Positions 32,616-44,934 of a DNA stretch of 48,795 nt are shown here, piece after piece (within the stretch, counting starts at the first letter, position 1; every line of letters begins with the position of its first letter). This DNA comes from Rhodospirillaceae bacterium (lineage in GTDB: Bacteria > Pseudomonadota > Alphaproteobacteria > UBA6615). The DNA lies in contig JABJEK010000092.1 in assembly GCA_018702955.1 (NCBI GenBank), forward strand, positions 1 to 48,795, written 5' to 3'. The notes under the pieces are model-generated. The model searched no databases, was not told the origin of the DNA, and worked only from the letters and a program-made list of their open reading frames with translations. The position numbers and the translations under genes are program-made.

Positions 32616-34202
32616 CTACACCTCGATCAGAAGACGCTCCGGGTCTTCGATTGCCTGTTTGATCCGGACCAGGAAAGTCACCGCCTCGCGCCCATCGATG
32701 ATCCGATGGTCGTAGCTCAGCGCCAGATACATCATCGGGCGGATGACGATCTCGTCGTCGACCACGACCGGCCGCTTGACGATGTTGTGCATGCCCAGAA
32801 TGCCCGACTGGGGCGGGTTCAGGATCGGCGTCGACAGCATCGAGCCGAAGATGCCGCCATTGGTGATTGTGAACGTACCGCCGGTGAGCTCTTTCATGGT
32901 CAGCTTGCCGTCACGCGCGCGTTGCCCGTACTCGGCGATCTGGCCCTCGATGCCCGCGAAGCTCTGCTTGTCGGCATCGCGCAGCACCGGGACGACAAGC
33001 CCCTGTTCGCCACCCACGGCGATCCCGATGTCGTAATAGTTCCGGTAGACGATCTCGTCGCCGTGAATCTCCGCATTAACCGACGGAAGCTCCTTCAGCG
33101 CGTTGATCGCAGCCTTCACGAAGATGCTCATGAAGCCCAGCTTCACCCCGTGCTTCTTCTCGAAATCGTCACGGTAGCGGGCGCGCAAATCCATCACGCC
33201 CTGCATGTCGACCTCGTTGAACGTGGTCAGCATCGCCGCGTTGTTCTGTGCCTGTTTCAGGCGGGTGGCCACGGTCTGGCGCAGCTTGGTCATGCGCACG
33301 CGTTCTTCGCCGCGCGGGTCTTCCGCGCGCTCCGGCAGGTCGCCGGCCGAAACGAAGACCGCCGGGGCTGCTGCTGCGGGTGCAGTGCTGCCGCCGGATG
33401 CCCGCGTGTCGAGATAACGCATCACATCACCCTTGGTGATGCGCCCGTCGCGTCCCGTAACCGGGATGTTCGCGGGGTCGAGACCGTTCTCATCGACCAG
33501 CTTCTGCACCGCGGGTGAAAGCGGATGCTCGGTGTTCGCGCTGGCCGCGGGAGCGGGTGTTTCTGCCGGTACCGGTGCTACGGGTGCGGGCGGCGTATCA
33601 GCTGCGGGTGCAGCCGCTGCCGGGGCATCACCTGTGGTAATGCGGCCGACGATGGCGCCCACTTCCACGTCCACGCCCTCATCGGCAACGATCTCGACCA
33701 GGGTGCCGGCGCTGGGGGCCGGTAGTTCCGCAGTCACCTTGTCGGTTTCGATTTCGACCAACGGTTCGTCGGCAGCGAAACTTTCGCCGACCTGTTTAAG
33801 CCAACGTCCGACCGTGCCCTCAGTGACAGATTCGCCCAATTCCGGGACTGTCACGTCCATGGTCTCGCCGCCCGTTGCTGCCGGGGCTGCTGGTGCCGCT
33901 GGTGCGGCAGGCTCAGCCGCCGCGGGTTTTTCTTCGGCGGGTGCTGCCGGGGCTGCCGCGGTTGCGTTCTCGTCGATAGCGCCGATCACGGTGCCGACTT
34001 CGACATCCACGCCTTCGTCGGCGCCGATCGCCGTGAGTACGCCCGTGCTCGGTGCGGGCACCTCCACCGTGACCTTGTCGGTCTCGATCTCGACCAGGGG
34101 CTCGTCGGCGGTGACGGCCTCACCCACGGCCTTGTACCAGCGCGCAACGGTGCCTTCGCTCACGGACTCGCCCATGTCGGGCACTTTGATCTCGATGGTC
34201 AT
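32616..34202 (-). CDS. sucB: Dihydrolipoamide succinyltransferase (2-oxoglutarate dehydrogenase E2) with two lipoyl domains
   Basis: The 528-residue E2 has two N-terminal lipoyl domains with lipoyl-lysines at about Lys43 and Lys155, both in VEIETDKV. Each is followed by an Ala/Pro-rich hinge. The subunit-binding domain lies at about 222-262 ([11 protein letters not shown]). The catalytic domain (about 290-528) shows [31 protein letters not shown] and the active-site SYDHRIIDG. SucB usually has one lipoyl domain and about 400-430 residues, so the duplication is unusual. The ATG at 34202 begins [14 protein letters not shown]; an upstream ATG at 34289 overlaps sucA and is rejected. Confidence 0.96.
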   Translation of the reverse strand: MTIEIKVPDMGESVSEGTVARWYKAVGEAVTADEPLVEIETDKVTVEVPAPSTGVLTAIGADEGVDVEVGTVIGAIDENATAAAPAAPAEEKPAAAEPAAPAAPAAPAATGGETMDVTVPELGESVTEGTVGRWLKQVGESFAADEPLVEIETDKVTAELPAPSAGTLVEIVADEGVDVEVGAIVGRITTGDAPAAAAPAADTPPAPVAPVPAETPAPAASANTEHPLSPAVQKLVDENGLDPANIPVTGRDGRITKGDVMRYLDTRASGGSTAPAAAAPAVFVSAGDLPERAEDPRGEERVRMTKLRQTVATRLKQAQNNAAMLTTFNEVDMQGVMDLRARYRDDFEKKHGVKLGFMSIFVKAAINALKELPSVNAEIHGDEIVYRNYYDIGIAVGGEQGLVVPVLRDADKQSFAGIEGQIAEYGQRARDGKLTMKELTGGTFTITNGGIFGSMLSTPILNPPQSGILGMHNIVKRPVVVDDEIVIRPMMYLALSYDHRIIDGREAVTFLVRIKQAIEDPERLLIEV

Positions 34203-34230
34203 TATGTAATCCCCGTTGTGGTCAACCGGC

Positions 34231-37161
34231 TCAGACCGTGAGCGCTTCGTCGACCAATTTGTCTTGTTCGCGCCGGTGACGTGCGGCATTGCCCGTTGCA
34301 GGCGAAGCCGATTCTACGCGGCCAACATATCGCGGACGGGTGTGTTCGGCGTCGATCTCCTCGAGGACCGCCTCGAGCCTGCGATCGACGAATGTCCAGC
34401 CGCCCATGTTTTCGGGTTCTTCCTGACACCAGACGATCTCGGCGTTCTTGAACCGGGAAAGTTCCTCGATCAGCGCCTTGCGTGGGAAGGGATAGAGCTG
34501 TTCGAGGCGCAGGAAGAACACGTCCTTGATCCCACGTTTCGCACGCTCTTCATACAAATCGTAATAGACCTTGCCCGAGCACAGCACGACCCGCTTCACA
34601 TCCTTGTCGTCGCACAGTTTCTCATTGTCGTAGAGGACGCGATGGAAACTGGTGTCCGGTCCGAAATCCTCGAGATTCGAGACACACAGCTTGTGCCGAA
34701 GCAGGGATTTTGGGGTCATCACGACCAGCGGTTTGCGGAAGTTGCGTCGGATCTGCCGGCGCAGCGCATGATAATAATTTGCCGGCGTGGTGATGTTGCA
34801 GACTTGCATGTTGTCGTCGCCACACAGCTGCAGATAGCGCTCCATCCGGGCCGAGGAATGCTCCGGCCCCTGACCTTCGAAGCCATGGGGCAGAAGCAGG
34901 ACCAGTCCGGACATGCGCAGCCATTTGGATTCGCCCGAGGCGATGAACTGATCGATGATCACCTGTGCGCCGTTGGCGAAATCGCCGAACTGCGCCTCCC
35001 AAAGTACGAGCGCATGGGGCTCGGCCTGGCTGTAGCCATATTCGAACCCAAGCACGCCGAACTCGGACAGCGGGCTGTCGATCACCTCGATCGGTGCCTG
35101 GCCGTAGCGAATATTCGCCAGCGGCAGGTATTTCTCCTCGTGTTTCTGGTCCACCAGCACCGCATGGCGTTGGGAGAAGGTGCCGCGCCCGACGTCCTCG
35201 CCGGACAGCCGGACGGGCGTTGATTCACACAGCAGGGTGCCAAATGCGAGGGCCTCACCGGTTGCCCAGTCGATGCCTTTGCCGGTCTCGATCATCTTGC
35301 GTTTGTTTTTGAGCTGGCGAAGGATCTTTGAATTCATTTCGAGCCCCTGCGGGGGTTCGGAAATGGCGTGCCCGACTTCATTCAGGAGATCGTTGTCCAC
35401 GGCCGTCGCGCCACGTCGTTCGTCACCCTCTGCCATGCCGAGATCGGCCCAGCGGCCCTCGAGCCAGTCGGCCTTGTTCGGTCGGTAGCTCCGGGCGGCC
35501 TCGAACTCCTGTTCCAGATGGGCCTGGAACTCCTCGACCATGCGGTCGCCGCCACCCGACTCGATCACGCCTTCGGCTTCGAGCTGCTCGGCATAAAGGG
35601 CCCGCGTCGTCGGCTGCTCGGATATGGATTTGTACATCCGGGGCTGGGTGAAGGCCGGTTCGTCGGACTCGTTATGCCCGGCGCGTCGATACCCCCACAA
35701 ATCCATGACCACATCGGCCTTGAACCGGTAGCGATACTCCGTCGCGATCCGCGCTACATGCACGGCCGATTCCGGGTCGTCGCCATTCACATGGAATATC
35801 GGCGACTGGATCATCTTGGCGACGTCCGAAGAATAGGGTGACGAGCGCGCCGCCGTCGGATTGGTTGTAAACCCGATCTGGTTGTTGACGATCAGGTGGA
35901 AGGTGCCGCCGGTGCGATAGCCGCGTAGTTGCGACAGGTCGAGGGTTTCGGCCACGAGGCCCTGGCCGGCGAACGCCGCGTCGCCATGCATCAGCAGGCC
36001 CATGACCTTGTCGCGCTCGGTGTCGCTGCGCAGCTGCTGCTTGGCCCGGACCTTGCCCAGGACGACGGTGTTGACCGCTTCCAGGTGGCTCGGGTTTGGC
36101 GTCAGCGAAAGGTGCACATTGTTGCCGTCGAAGGAGCGGTCGGATGAGGTGCCGAGATGGTACTTCACGTCGCCTGATCCCATGACATCGTCCGGATTGG
36201 GCGAGTTGCCTTCGAACTCCGAGAACATGGCGCGGAAGGGCTTGTCCATGAAGTTGGCCAGCACGTTCAGTCGGCCGCGATGGGGCATGCCGATTACCAG
36301 CTCGCGCAGTCCCAGCTGGCCGCCGCGTTTGACCAGCTGTTCGAGTGCGGGAATCAGGGTCTCGCCTCCTTCCAGCCCGAACCGCTTGGCGCCGGTATAT
36401 TTCTTGTCGAGGAACTGCTCGAAGATTTCCGCGCGCGTCAGCGAGCCCAGGATGGCCTGTTTGCCCTGCTCGGTGAATTCGGTGTGGTTGCGGACGCCCT
36501 CGATGCGCTCCTGAATCCAGGCCTTCTCTTCGGGGCCCTGGATATGCATGAACTCGACGCCGATATTTCCGCAATAGGTCTCGCGCACCACGTCGATGAT
36601 CTGGCGCATGGTCGCGGTTTCGAGGCCGAGCACATAGTTGATGAAGATCGGGCGATCGAGGTCTGAATCCGCGAACCCATAAGTACGCGGGTCGAGCTCA
36701 GGGTGGGCGTCGGGCTTCACCAGACCCAAGGGATCGAGGCGGGCTTCCAGATGTCCGCGGACCCGGTAGGCGCGGATCAGCATCAGGGCGCGAATGGAAT
36801 CGAGGGTCGCTCGGCGGACCTGGTCGGGAGATGCTTGAGAATCACCGCCTGCGCCATATGACAGAGGGGCGCCTTTCAGCGGTGCGCCATTGGCACCGGG
36901 GGCTGCGTGGCCGTTTCCGGGGTGCGCGCCGCTGGTCCCGTTTCCACGATGCTCGCCGATAACGCGTGCGTCGCGCGGCGCCCAGCTGGCGCCTCGAAGA
37001 TCTTCCAGCAGGGCGCGGGCATCATCGTGCAATGTGCCGAAGAATTCGCCCCATTCGGGATCGACGCTATCCGGTTGCTCGAGGTAGTTCGCGTAGAGTT
37101 GCGCAACGAAAGTTGCGTTGGCGCCATTCAGAAACGAGGAGTGGCCAATATAACTATTCAT
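34231..37161 (-). CDS. sucA: 2-oxoglutarate dehydrogenase E1
   Basis: The 976-residue ThDP-dependent E1 decarboxylates 2-oxoglutarate. The N-terminal [20 protein letters not shown] is the E2-interaction segment seen in this family. The core shows [15 protein letters not shown], the ThDP motif region [14 protein letters not shown] and [14 protein letters not shown]. The C-terminal transketolase-like half shows [11 protein letters not shown] and [19 protein letters not shown]. The length is normal for alphaproteobacterial SucA. The gene lies between sucD and sucB; its ribosome site is weak, which suggests a start tied to upstream translation or a modest rate. Confidence 0.97.
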   Translation of the reverse strand: MNSYIGHSSFLNGANATFVAQLYANYLEQPDSVDPEWGEFFGTLHDDARALLEDLRGASWAPRDARVIGEHRGNGTSGAHPGNGHAAPGANGAPLKGAPLSYGAGGDSQASPDQVRRATLDSIRALMLIRAYRVRGHLEARLDPLGLVKPDAHPELDPRTYGFADSDLDRPIFINYVLGLETATMRQIIDVVRETYCGNIGVEFMHIQGPEEKAWIQERIEGVRNHTEFTEQGKQAILGSLTRAEIFEQFLDKKYTGAKRFGLEGGETLIPALEQLVKRGGQLGLRELVIGMPHRGRLNVLANFMDKPFRAMFSEFEGNSPNPDDVMGSGDVKYHLGTSSDRSFDGNNVHLSLTPNPSHLEAVNTVVLGKVRAKQQLRSDTERDKVMGLLMHGDAAFAGQGLVAETLDLSQLRGYRTGGTFHLIVNNQIGFTTNPTAARSSPYSSDVAKMIQSPIFHVNGDDPESAVHVARIATEYRYRFKADVVMDLWGYRRAGHNESDEPAFTQPRMYKSISEQPTTRALYAEQLEAEGVIESGGGDRMVEEFQAHLEQEFEAARSYRPNKADWLEGRWADLGMAEGDERRGATAVDNDLLNEVGHAISEPPQGLEMNSKILRQLKNKRKMIETGKGIDWATGEALAFGTLLCESTPVRLSGEDVGRGTFSQRHAVLVDQKHEEKYLPLANIRYGQAPIEVIDSPLSEFGVLGFEYGYSQAEPHALVLWEAQFGDFANGAQVIIDQFIASGESKWLRMSGLVLLLPHGFEGQGPEHSSARMERYLQLCGDDNMQVCNITTPANYYHALRRQIRRNFRKPLVVMTPKSLLRHKLCVSNLEDFGPDTSFHRVLYDNEKLCDDKDVKRVVLCSGKVYYDLYEERAKRGIKDVFFLRLEQLYPFPRKALIEELSRFKNAEIVWCQEEPENMGGWTFVDRRLEAVLEEIDAEHTRPRYVGRVESASPATGNAARHRREQDKLVDEALTV

Positions 37162-37216
37162 GTTCTAGCCGCGGTACGAGGCTGCGGTCCCTGGTTACAA
37201 AGCGTTGGCGTCCCCC

Positions 37217-37234
37217 TCACCAACAGATTGGTGA
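37217..37234. promoter_or_regulatory. 7-bp inverted repeat between sucD and sucA
   Basis: TCACCAA and TTGGTGA are separated by 4 bases. There is no T-run on the transcribed strand, so it is more likely an mRNA processing or stability hairpin than a terminator. Confidence 0.35.
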
Positions 37235-37239
37235 CCTAC

Positions 37240-38115
37240 CTAGCCCTTCAATGCCTTCATCATCGTGGTGCCGAGCGCCGACGGCGACTCCGCAACCAGA
37301 ATGCCCGCGGATTTCATGGCGTCCATTTTTGCATCCGCGGTGCCTTTGCCGCCCGAAATGATGGCGCCGGCATGGCCCATGCGTTTTCCGGGAGGTGCCG
37401 TAACGCCGGCGATGAACCCGGCGACCGGTTTTTTGATCTTTGAAGTTTTCAGGAAATCGGCGGCGTCTTCCTCGGCCGAACCGCCGATTTCGCCGATCAT
37501 GATGATGCCTTCGGTCTCATCGTCGTCCAGGAACATGTCCAGGCAATCGATGAAATTTGTGCCGTTCACGGGGTCGCCGCCGATGCCGATGCAGGTGGTC
37601 TGACCGAGACCGACCGCGGTCGTCTGTGCGACGGCCTCATAGGTCAGGGTGCCGGAACGCGAGACGATGCCGATATTGCCGCGCCGATGAATATGGCCCG
37701 GCATGATGCCGATCTTGCACTCGTCGGGCGTGATGACGCCCGGGCAGTTCGGGCCGATCAGGCGGGTGCTGGAGCCGCTGAGCGCGCGTTTGACCCGGAC
37801 CATGTCGAGGACCGGGATGCCTTCGGTGATGCAAACCACGAGTTCGACGCCCGCGTCGATCGCCTCGAGGATCGCGTCGCCGGCAAACGGCGGCGGTACG
37901 TAGATGACGGAGGCATTCGCGCCGGTCGTGCTGACCGCCTCGTCCACCGTGTTGAAGACGGGCAGATCGAGATGCGAGGTGCCACCCTTGCCCGGCGTCA
38001 CGCCGCCGACCATCTGGGTGCCGTAGGCGATAGCCTGCTCGGAATGGAATGTGCCCTGGGCTCCGGTGAAGCCCTGGCAGATGACTTTGGTTTCTTTGCC
38101 GACGAGTACGGACAT
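37240..38115 (-). CDS. sucD: Succinyl-CoA synthetase alpha subunit
   Basis: The 291-residue alpha subunit binds CoA and carries the phospho-histidine. It starts [20 protein letters not shown], contains [11 protein letters not shown] and [16 protein letters not shown], and has the active His in [14 protein letters not shown]. The length is normal. Its ATG lies 4 bases after the sucC stop, and its ribosome site lies inside sucC, so the two subunits are translated in step. Confidence 0.97.
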   Translation of the reverse strand: MSVLVGKETKVICQGFTGAQGTFHSEQAIAYGTQMVGGVTPGKGGTSHLDLPVFNTVDEAVSTTGANASVIYVPPPFAGDAILEAIDAGVELVVCITEGIPVLDMVRVKRALSGSSTRLIGPNCPGVITPDECKIGIMPGHIHRRGNIGIVSRSGTLTYEAVAQTTAVGLGQTTCIGIGGDPVNGTNFIDCLDMFLDDDETEGIIMIGEIGGSAEEDAADFLKTSKIKKPVAGFIAGVTAPPGKRMGHAGAIISGGKGTADAKMDAMKSAGILVAESPSALGTTMMKALKG

Positions 38116-38119
38116 AGCG

Positions 38120-39316
<1,197 letters not shown>

Positions 39317-39514
39317 TGGCGGTTTGTTCCGAGAGGCAAATGTGGAAAGCGGCGGTGACGATGAACGTCCGGGATTACCGTATGGTTAATTTTTCGCCCA
39401 CCGTCGCGATTGAGCCCGGTTGATGGGGCCGAACATGGTTAACGAAGTTCGACTGTAACATTCATGTTGCACTGCGCAACCGGCTCTAAAGTCGGACTTT
39501 CGTATGCTGTATGG
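39317..39514 (-). other. 198-base gap between mdh and sucC with two TTAACCAT boxes
   Basis: The complement of TTAACCAT occurs at 39382-39389 and 39435-39442, a spacing of 53 bases, close to five helical turns. I see no gene, no clear terminator and no good promoter here. Confidence 0.3.
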
Positions 39515-40560
<1,046 letters not shown>

Positions 40561-40564
<4 letters not shown>

Positions 40565-40585
40565 GGCATGGTCCGGTCAAGGCAT
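40561..40585. promoter_or_regulatory. Direct repeat TCAAGGCAT x2, 16-bp period, at the mdh promoter
   Basis: Exact copies lie at 40561-40569 and 40577-40585, separated by 7 bases. The first overlaps the predicted -35. Such a head-to-tail pair suits binding of a dimeric activator or repressor. Confidence 0.5.
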
Positions 40586-40620
40586 TTGTGCCGCCGGATC
40601 GGTATCCTCTCACCGTGTAA

Positions 40621-41763
40621 TTATGGGGCGTGCGGCGTGTTCAGATAGTCCTCGGCCTGCATTTCCATCAACCGTGAGACGGTGCGTTGGAATTCGAACG
40701 CCGTGTCGCCTTTCATGTAGAGCTCACCGGGTTCGCCGTCCGCGCTGGCGAACAGGTTCACATGATGCTCATAGAGCGAATCGATCAGCACGACGAACCG
40801 CTTGGCCGCGTCGCGCTCGCGTTCGTCGAGAATGGGAATGTTGTCGACCATCACGGTATGAAACTGGGTCGCGATGGTGAGAAAGTCCGAGGCGCCGCGT
40901 GGCTTGTTGCACAACTCGTCGAAATCGAACCGGGCGATGCCGCGTGCCGCCTGGCGTGCCTGAATGCTGCGGCCCTGGACCTCGACCTCGAAGGGAGCCG
41001 GGTCGGCATTGTCGGTCAGGGTCGCGAAGGCCGCATCGAGCTGGGCGGTTGCGGCCCGGCCGATCGGCGTGTGCCACACGGGCTCACCCTTGAGCCGGTC
41101 GAGACGAAAGTCCGTGCCCGCGCCGATGTCGAGCACATCGAGCTTTTCGACGATCAAATCGATGAATGGCAGGAACCGGTCGCGTTGCAGGCCGTCCTTA
41201 TAAAGGTCACGTGGGGCGACGTTGGATGTCGCGATGATGACTACACCATGATCAAAGAAAGCCTGGAACAGGCGGCCGAGGATCATCGCATCGGCGATGT
41301 TCACCACGTGGAACTCGTCGAAGCATAGGAGCCAGCTCTCGTCGGCGACGTCTGCCGCGACCCGCATCAGCGGGTCGGCGCGCTTCTCGTGCTTGCGCAA
41401 TTCGTTCAGGCGCTGCTGGATTTCCAGCATGAAGGCGTGGAAATGCACGCGTCGCTTGCGCTCGACCGGGGCGGTGTCGAAGAACAGATCCATCAGCATG
41501 GATTTGCCGCGGCCGACCGGGCCGTAGAGGTAAAGCCCCATTGGCGGATCGTCGCTGCGGCGCCCGAGGCCGAAGCGATCCTTCCAGCCGGACAGAAAAC
41601 TCTCGCCCGCGGGCTGATAGCCCTTCAAGGCATGATGCAGGCTCTGCAGTTTCTCGACAGCGAGTTTCTGCGTGGGATCGCGCATCAACTCGTTCGCCTC
41701 ACGCATGTTGCGATAGCGGTCGAGCGGGGTCAGCAAATCCGAATCGGAGGTTCCATCAGGCAT
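40621..41763 (-). CDS. zapE: Cell division protein ZapE (AFG1-like ATPase)
   Basis: The 380-residue AFG1/ZapE ATPase shows Walker A GLYLYGPVGRGKSMLMD, Walker B LLCFDEFHV and IIATSNVAPRDLY. The C-terminal FDELCNKPRGASDFLTIA is typical. In E. coli ZapE associates with the FtsZ ring. The start at ATG 41763 (MPDGTSDSDLL) avoids running into the neighbouring oxidoreductase gene, as a longer frame from 41904 would; the ribosome site is poor. It lies just upstream of the TCA cluster, a common alphaproteobacterial neighbourhood. Confidence 0.93.
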   Translation of the reverse strand: MPDGTSDSDLLTPLDRYRNMREANELMRDPTQKLAVEKLQSLHHALKGYQPAGESFLSGWKDRFGLGRRSDDPPMGLYLYGPVGRGKSMLMDLFFDTAPVERKRRVHFHAFMLEIQQRLNELRKHEKRADPLMRVAADVADESWLLCFDEFHVVNIADAMILGRLFQAFFDHGVVIIATSNVAPRDLYKDGLQRDRFLPFIDLIVEKLDVLDIGAGTDFRLDRLKGEPVWHTPIGRAATAQLDAAFATLTDNADPAPFEVEVQGRSIQARQAARGIARFDFDELCNKPRGASDFLTIATQFHTVMVDNIPILDERERDAAKRFVVLIDSLYEHHVNLFASADGEPGELYMKGDTAFEFQRTVSRLMEMQAEDYLNTPHAP

Positions 41764-41812
41764 TGCGGCGGTTACGTAGGCCAGGTTGGTGTCGGGTGCA
41801 ACAGCGCGTGGC

Positions 41813-43168
41813 TTATTGAGCGGCTGCGGCGGCCGGATCGGCGAACATCGCCTCCATCTCCCGGCGCACCTGGACCGCCTGAATGTTGGCGTCGATCTCG
41901 ACATCGGCCCAGCGGACGGGCTGGTCCTTGGTTACGGCATTCTTGAGCGTCACGCCATGTGCCAAGCCGATGGGAAGTCCGCCCGCAGCGAGGCTTGTGG
42001 CGGCCGGCATCAGTTTTCCATAGACGGTGAAGCCGCCCTCGCCATCCAGCGCGTCGCCGGGTTTCAGGTCGCGCTTGGCGGTGGCCACGGCATCCCCACG
42101 GAACCCGGTAGGCGACCCGGTGGCCTCGTTGCGCAGTGCTGCACTCGCGACGGAGATACCAAGCTCGAGCCCGATCAGGTGATAGGGCTTCCACTGTGCG
42201 GCGTAGTTGCCCGAGACATCGGTCACCAGCCCGTATTCGTCGAAGCAGGCGCGGACATATTCGGTTGGCGCTTCAAACACGACATACACCCCCCAGCGCA
42301 GATCGCCGGTGACATGGCGCCCGTCGCGTTCTTCCGAGCTGATGACCTCGACCTGTCCCTTGTGGTGCAGCTGGCCCCCTTCGGCCCGCGGTCGCATTAC
42401 ATGCGGCAGGTCGTGGACACCACAGGCCGGGAAGGCGAGCCCGTCCGGTGCGGGCGTGAGCCCGGTGGCGTTGGCGACGGCGGCCATTTCGATCGCCGAC
42501 TTTGTCCCGTCGAGGAAGGAGTTGAACATTTGCGGGTTCATGCCGCCGGCCTCGGCTTGTGCCGCCGTCAGCCCGTAATGCTCCCAGACATCGTCCGGCG
42601 TCACATAGTGATAGCCGTCGAGATATTTGGTGCCCTTGCCGGCGGCGATGACGTCGAGGCCGCAGGCCCGCGCCCAGTCCACCTGCTCATGGATCAGGGC
42701 CGGCTGGTCGCCATAGGCAAGCGAATAGACGATCCCGGCCTGGCGTGCGCGTTCGGCCAGGAGCGGCCCGGCCAGCACGTCGGCCTCCACATTGACCATC
42801 ACGATATGTTTGCCGTGTTCGCACGCGGCGAGCGCGTGGGCGATCCCGGCGGCGGGGCTGCCCGTGGCGTCGATCACCACATCGAGGCCTCCGGCGGCGA
42901 CCAGCGCCATCGAATCGTCGGTCAGGTGGGTGTTGCCCTGGGACAGGGCGGCATCGAACGTCGCGGCAGACGGATCGAGGCCGCCGACGCGCGCGCACGC
43001 GGCCCGGGCGCGTTCCGGGTCCAGGTCGGCAATTGCCATGACGTGGATGCCCGGCGTGCGTGCCGCCTGGGACAGGTACATGGTGCCGAACTTGCCGGCG
43101 CCGATCAGGCCGACGCGGACGGGGCGTCCGTCTTCGGCGCGCCGGCCGAGCATCGCGTAGAGGTTCAT
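41813..43168 (-). CDS. NAD(P)-dependent oxidoreductase with C-terminal SAF domain (homoserine-dehydrogenase-like)
   Basis: The 451-residue protein has an N-terminal Rossmann fold with VGLIGAGKFGTMY (18-30), then VVIDATGSPAAG and HIVMVNVEADVLAGP. The middle catalytic region contains VIAAGKGTKYLDGYHYVTP. The C-terminal domain (about 355-435, KPGDALDGEGGFTVYGKLMP) looks like an SAF domain. Proteins of this layout are found in sugar-acid and other catabolic operons, but the substrate here is unknown. AAGGA lies 8 bases before the ATG. It is divergent from the CMD-family gene across 78 bases, which may mean shared control. Confidence 0.85.
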   Translation of the reverse strand: MNLYAMLGRRAEDGRPVRVGLIGAGKFGTMYLSQAARTPGIHVMAIADLDPERARAACARVGGLDPSAATFDAALSQGNTHLTDDSMALVAAGGLDVVIDATGSPAAGIAHALAACEHGKHIVMVNVEADVLAGPLLAERARQAGIVYSLAYGDQPALIHEQVDWARACGLDVIAAGKGTKYLDGYHYVTPDDVWEHYGLTAAQAEAGGMNPQMFNSFLDGTKSAIEMAAVANATGLTPAPDGLAFPACGVHDLPHVMRPRAEGGQLHHKGQVEVISSEERDGRHVTGDLRWGVYVVFEAPTEYVRACFDEYGLVTDVSGNYAAQWKPYHLIGLELGISVASAALRNEATGSPTGFRGDAVATAKRDLKPGDALDGEGGFTVYGKLMPAATSLAAGGLPIGLAHGVTLKNAVTKDQPVRWADVEIDANIQAVQVRREMEAMFADPAAAAAQ

Positions 43169-43246
43169 TGCGAAGTCCTTTGCATTTCCCGCTATTCTGT
43201 CGGCGCAGCCTACAACGAAATGCGACTAAAAATCTGGAGGGGAACC

Positions 43247-43804
43247 ATGACCGAATACAATGAAGATGCACGCGTGCCACATGTGTCACGGGACGATTTC
43301 CCCGCCGACCGGGTCGGCGTCTATGACCACATCATGGAAACCCGGAAACTGGAATTCATGGCCGAGCTGTTCGCGCGGATGGCCAGCAGCCCCGGCGCGC
43401 TGGAGGCCGTGGCATCTGTCGGCGAACATGTGCGCTTCCACAGCGTGTTCGACGAGGTCTTGCGCGAGATGATCATCTGCACGGTCTCGAAGGAGGTCGG
43501 CAACTGGTACGAATGGACCCACCATATCCACCGGATGCCCGACGACATGCGCGCGGTCTGCGGCACGCCGGCGGCCGAGGATCTGCCGGCGCCCGTCGGG
43601 CCGGCGTTGCGGTTCTCCCGGATCGTCGCCAACAACGGCAAGGCCGATGACGCGCTGATCGAGGAAATCCGCGCGGCCCTGGGTGACCGCGGCCTCGTCG
43701 ATCTGACGGTGATGGTGGGTTACTACCAGCTCGTCGGCACGTTCTGCACGACCTTGCATGTGCCGATCGAGGACACGATCGAACGCACGCCGATGCCGGA
43801 CTAG
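43247..43804 (+). CDS. Carboxymuconolactone decarboxylase (CMD/AhpD-like) family protein
   Basis: The 185-residue all-helical protein has the CMD-family core: LREMIICTVSKEVGNWYEWTHH and VDLTVMVGYYQLVGTFC. The CxxC redox pair of true AhpD peroxidase partners is absent, so alkylhydroperoxidase activity is unlikely. The His-rich EWTHHIHRM segment matches CMD members linked to catabolism. The ATG at 43247 has a strong GGAGG; an open frame extending back to 41786 is only antisense to the oxidoreductase gene. Function is otherwise unknown. Confidence 0.85.
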   Translation: MTEYNEDARVPHVSRDDFPADRVGVYDHIMETRKLEFMAELFARMASSPGALEAVASVGEHVRFHSVFDEVLREMIICTVSKEVGNWYEWTHHIHRMPDDMRAVCGTPAAEDLPAPVGPALRFSRIVANNGKADDALIEEIRAALGDRGLVDLTVMVGYYQLVGTFCTTLHVPIEDTIERTPMPD

Positions 43805-43815
43805 GTACGGCTGGA

Positions 43816-43913
43816 CATGCTTCGAGACGGCACTGCGCGCCTCCTCAGCATGAGGGAGGCAATATAAAGCCTCACCCTGAGGAGGCCGCGACGCGGCCGT
43901 TTCGAAGGGCGAT
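43816..43913. repeat. Long imperfect palindromic repeat (about 98 nt)
   Basis: The left arm contains TTCGAGACGGC and CTCCTCAGCATGAGG. The right arm is its imperfect reverse complement (CCTCACCCTGAGGAG, then GCCGTTTCGAA), around an AT-rich middle (AATATAAAG). Elements of this type, with CTCCTCA...TGAGG and TTCGAGAC cores, are dispersed in many alphaproteobacterial genomes. It lies just after the CMD-family stop, where it could also serve as a transcript-end hairpin for both converging genes. Confidence 0.75.
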
Positions 43914-43966
43914 GCTCTTTCGCGGAAACCGCGATCCGGGCATGACTGCAAGAGAGAGGGAGAGCC

Positions 43967-44770
43967 TTACTCCGCAGCGTCTGCGTTTTCCCGCGCCAGC
44001 GCCAGCAGGCAGTCATCGTCGAGCGATTCAATCGGCGCGAAGTCGCGATGCGCGATCCATTCCTCGCGCTTGAACTGGCGGATGTGATTGTCGACATGGC
44101 ACAGGCTCAGATAGACGATCACCCGGCCCCAGGGGCTGATGTTCGGCGCCGAGGCGTGCACCAGGTTCGAATGGAAGAGCAAAACCGAGCCCGGCTTGCC
44201 CTTCGGCGCGATCATGCCGCCGTCTTCGGCCAGCTTGGCGACGGTTTCCTTGTCGAGGGTCCATAGCGGATATGAGGTCGTTTGCAGGTCGTGCCCGGCC
44301 TCGATCACACCCCCCTTGTGGCTGCGCGGGATCAGATAGAGCGGGCCGTTGAATTCGGTCACCTCGTCGATGAACAGCGCGATGTTCATGGCCCGGGCCT
44401 CGGGCATCTTGTCGTCGCGGGCCCACGTCCCATAGTCCTGATGCCATTGCCAGACATCGCCGTCGAACGCGGCTTTTCCGTTAATCTTGTACTGGTGCAT
44501 GTAGACGTTGCCGTCGAGCAACTGCATCACCGGTTCGATCAGGCGGGGGTGGCGGCCCAGGCGGCGGAAGGCCTCGTTGTAGTAATGCGCGGCAAATGCG
44601 GTGCGCACGGCCTCGCCGTTCGCCTCGCGCCAGACCTCGTCCCGGTCCATCGCGAAGATGGTCGGCAGCTCGGCGGCGAGGACGTCCATCTCCTCCTGGC
44701 TGAAGATCTCGGGCAGGAAAACCCAACCTTCGGTCTCGAACTGTTCGAGCTGATCCTTATTCAATTCCAT
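43967..44770 (-). CDS. PhyH-family 2-oxoglutarate/Fe(II) dioxygenase, EctD-like
   Basis: The 267-residue protein has the Fe(II) ligands His110 and Asp112 (WQWHQDYGTW) and the distal His205 (HSNLVHASAPN); Arg216 (GRVIVYLSL) would bind 2-oxoglutarate. The layout NGPLYLIPRSHKGGV is close to ectoine hydroxylase. However, the EctD signature (HSDFETWHxEDGMP) reads HQDYGTWARDDKMP, so it is probably a relative acting on another substrate. No ectoine synthesis genes are nearby. The ATG at 44770 with GGGAG 7 bases upstream is preferred over an ATG at 44788. Confidence 0.88.
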   Translation of the reverse strand: MELNKDQLEQFETEGWVFLPEIFSQEEMDVLAAELPTIFAMDRDEVWREANGEAVRTAFAAHYYNEAFRRLGRHPRLIEPVMQLLDGNVYMHQYKINGKAAFDGDVWQWHQDYGTWARDDKMPEARAMNIALFIDEVTEFNGPLYLIPRSHKGGVIEAGHDLQTTSYPLWTLDKETVAKLAEDGGMIAPKGKPGSVLLFHSNLVHASAPNISPWGRVIVYLSLCHVDNHIRQFKREEWIAHRDFAPIESLDDDCLLALARENADAAE

Positions 44771-44853
44771 GGCGCCGCTCCCGGCCAATATGTCTCTCGT
44801 GGTGGGGAATTATAGCCCGCAAGGCGCTAACAGACGAGTGGGCGCGGCTGGAT

Positions 44854-44879
44854 ATCACCCGGAGGGCGTCCCGGGTGGT
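44854..44879. promoter_or_regulatory. 9-bp inverted repeat in the gap before the small membrane protein
   Basis: ATCACCCGG and CCGGGTGGT pair (one G-U) around an 8-base loop. No T-run follows, so it is more likely an operator or leader hairpin between divergent genes than a terminator. Confidence 0.35.
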
Positions 44880-44934
44880 TACGAAACGTGTTTAACGTTA
44901 GGTTCACATGGCTTTTTAACCTCCGGATCGACCG

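Noticed and set aside
41786..43246. Upstream extension of the CMD-family frame
   Set aside because: It is antisense to the SAF oxidoreductase; the strong GGAGG and the family start support ATG 43247.
44854..44879. The inverted repeat as a terminator
   Set aside because: No T-run follows on either strand and it lies upstream of, not after, the flanking genes.
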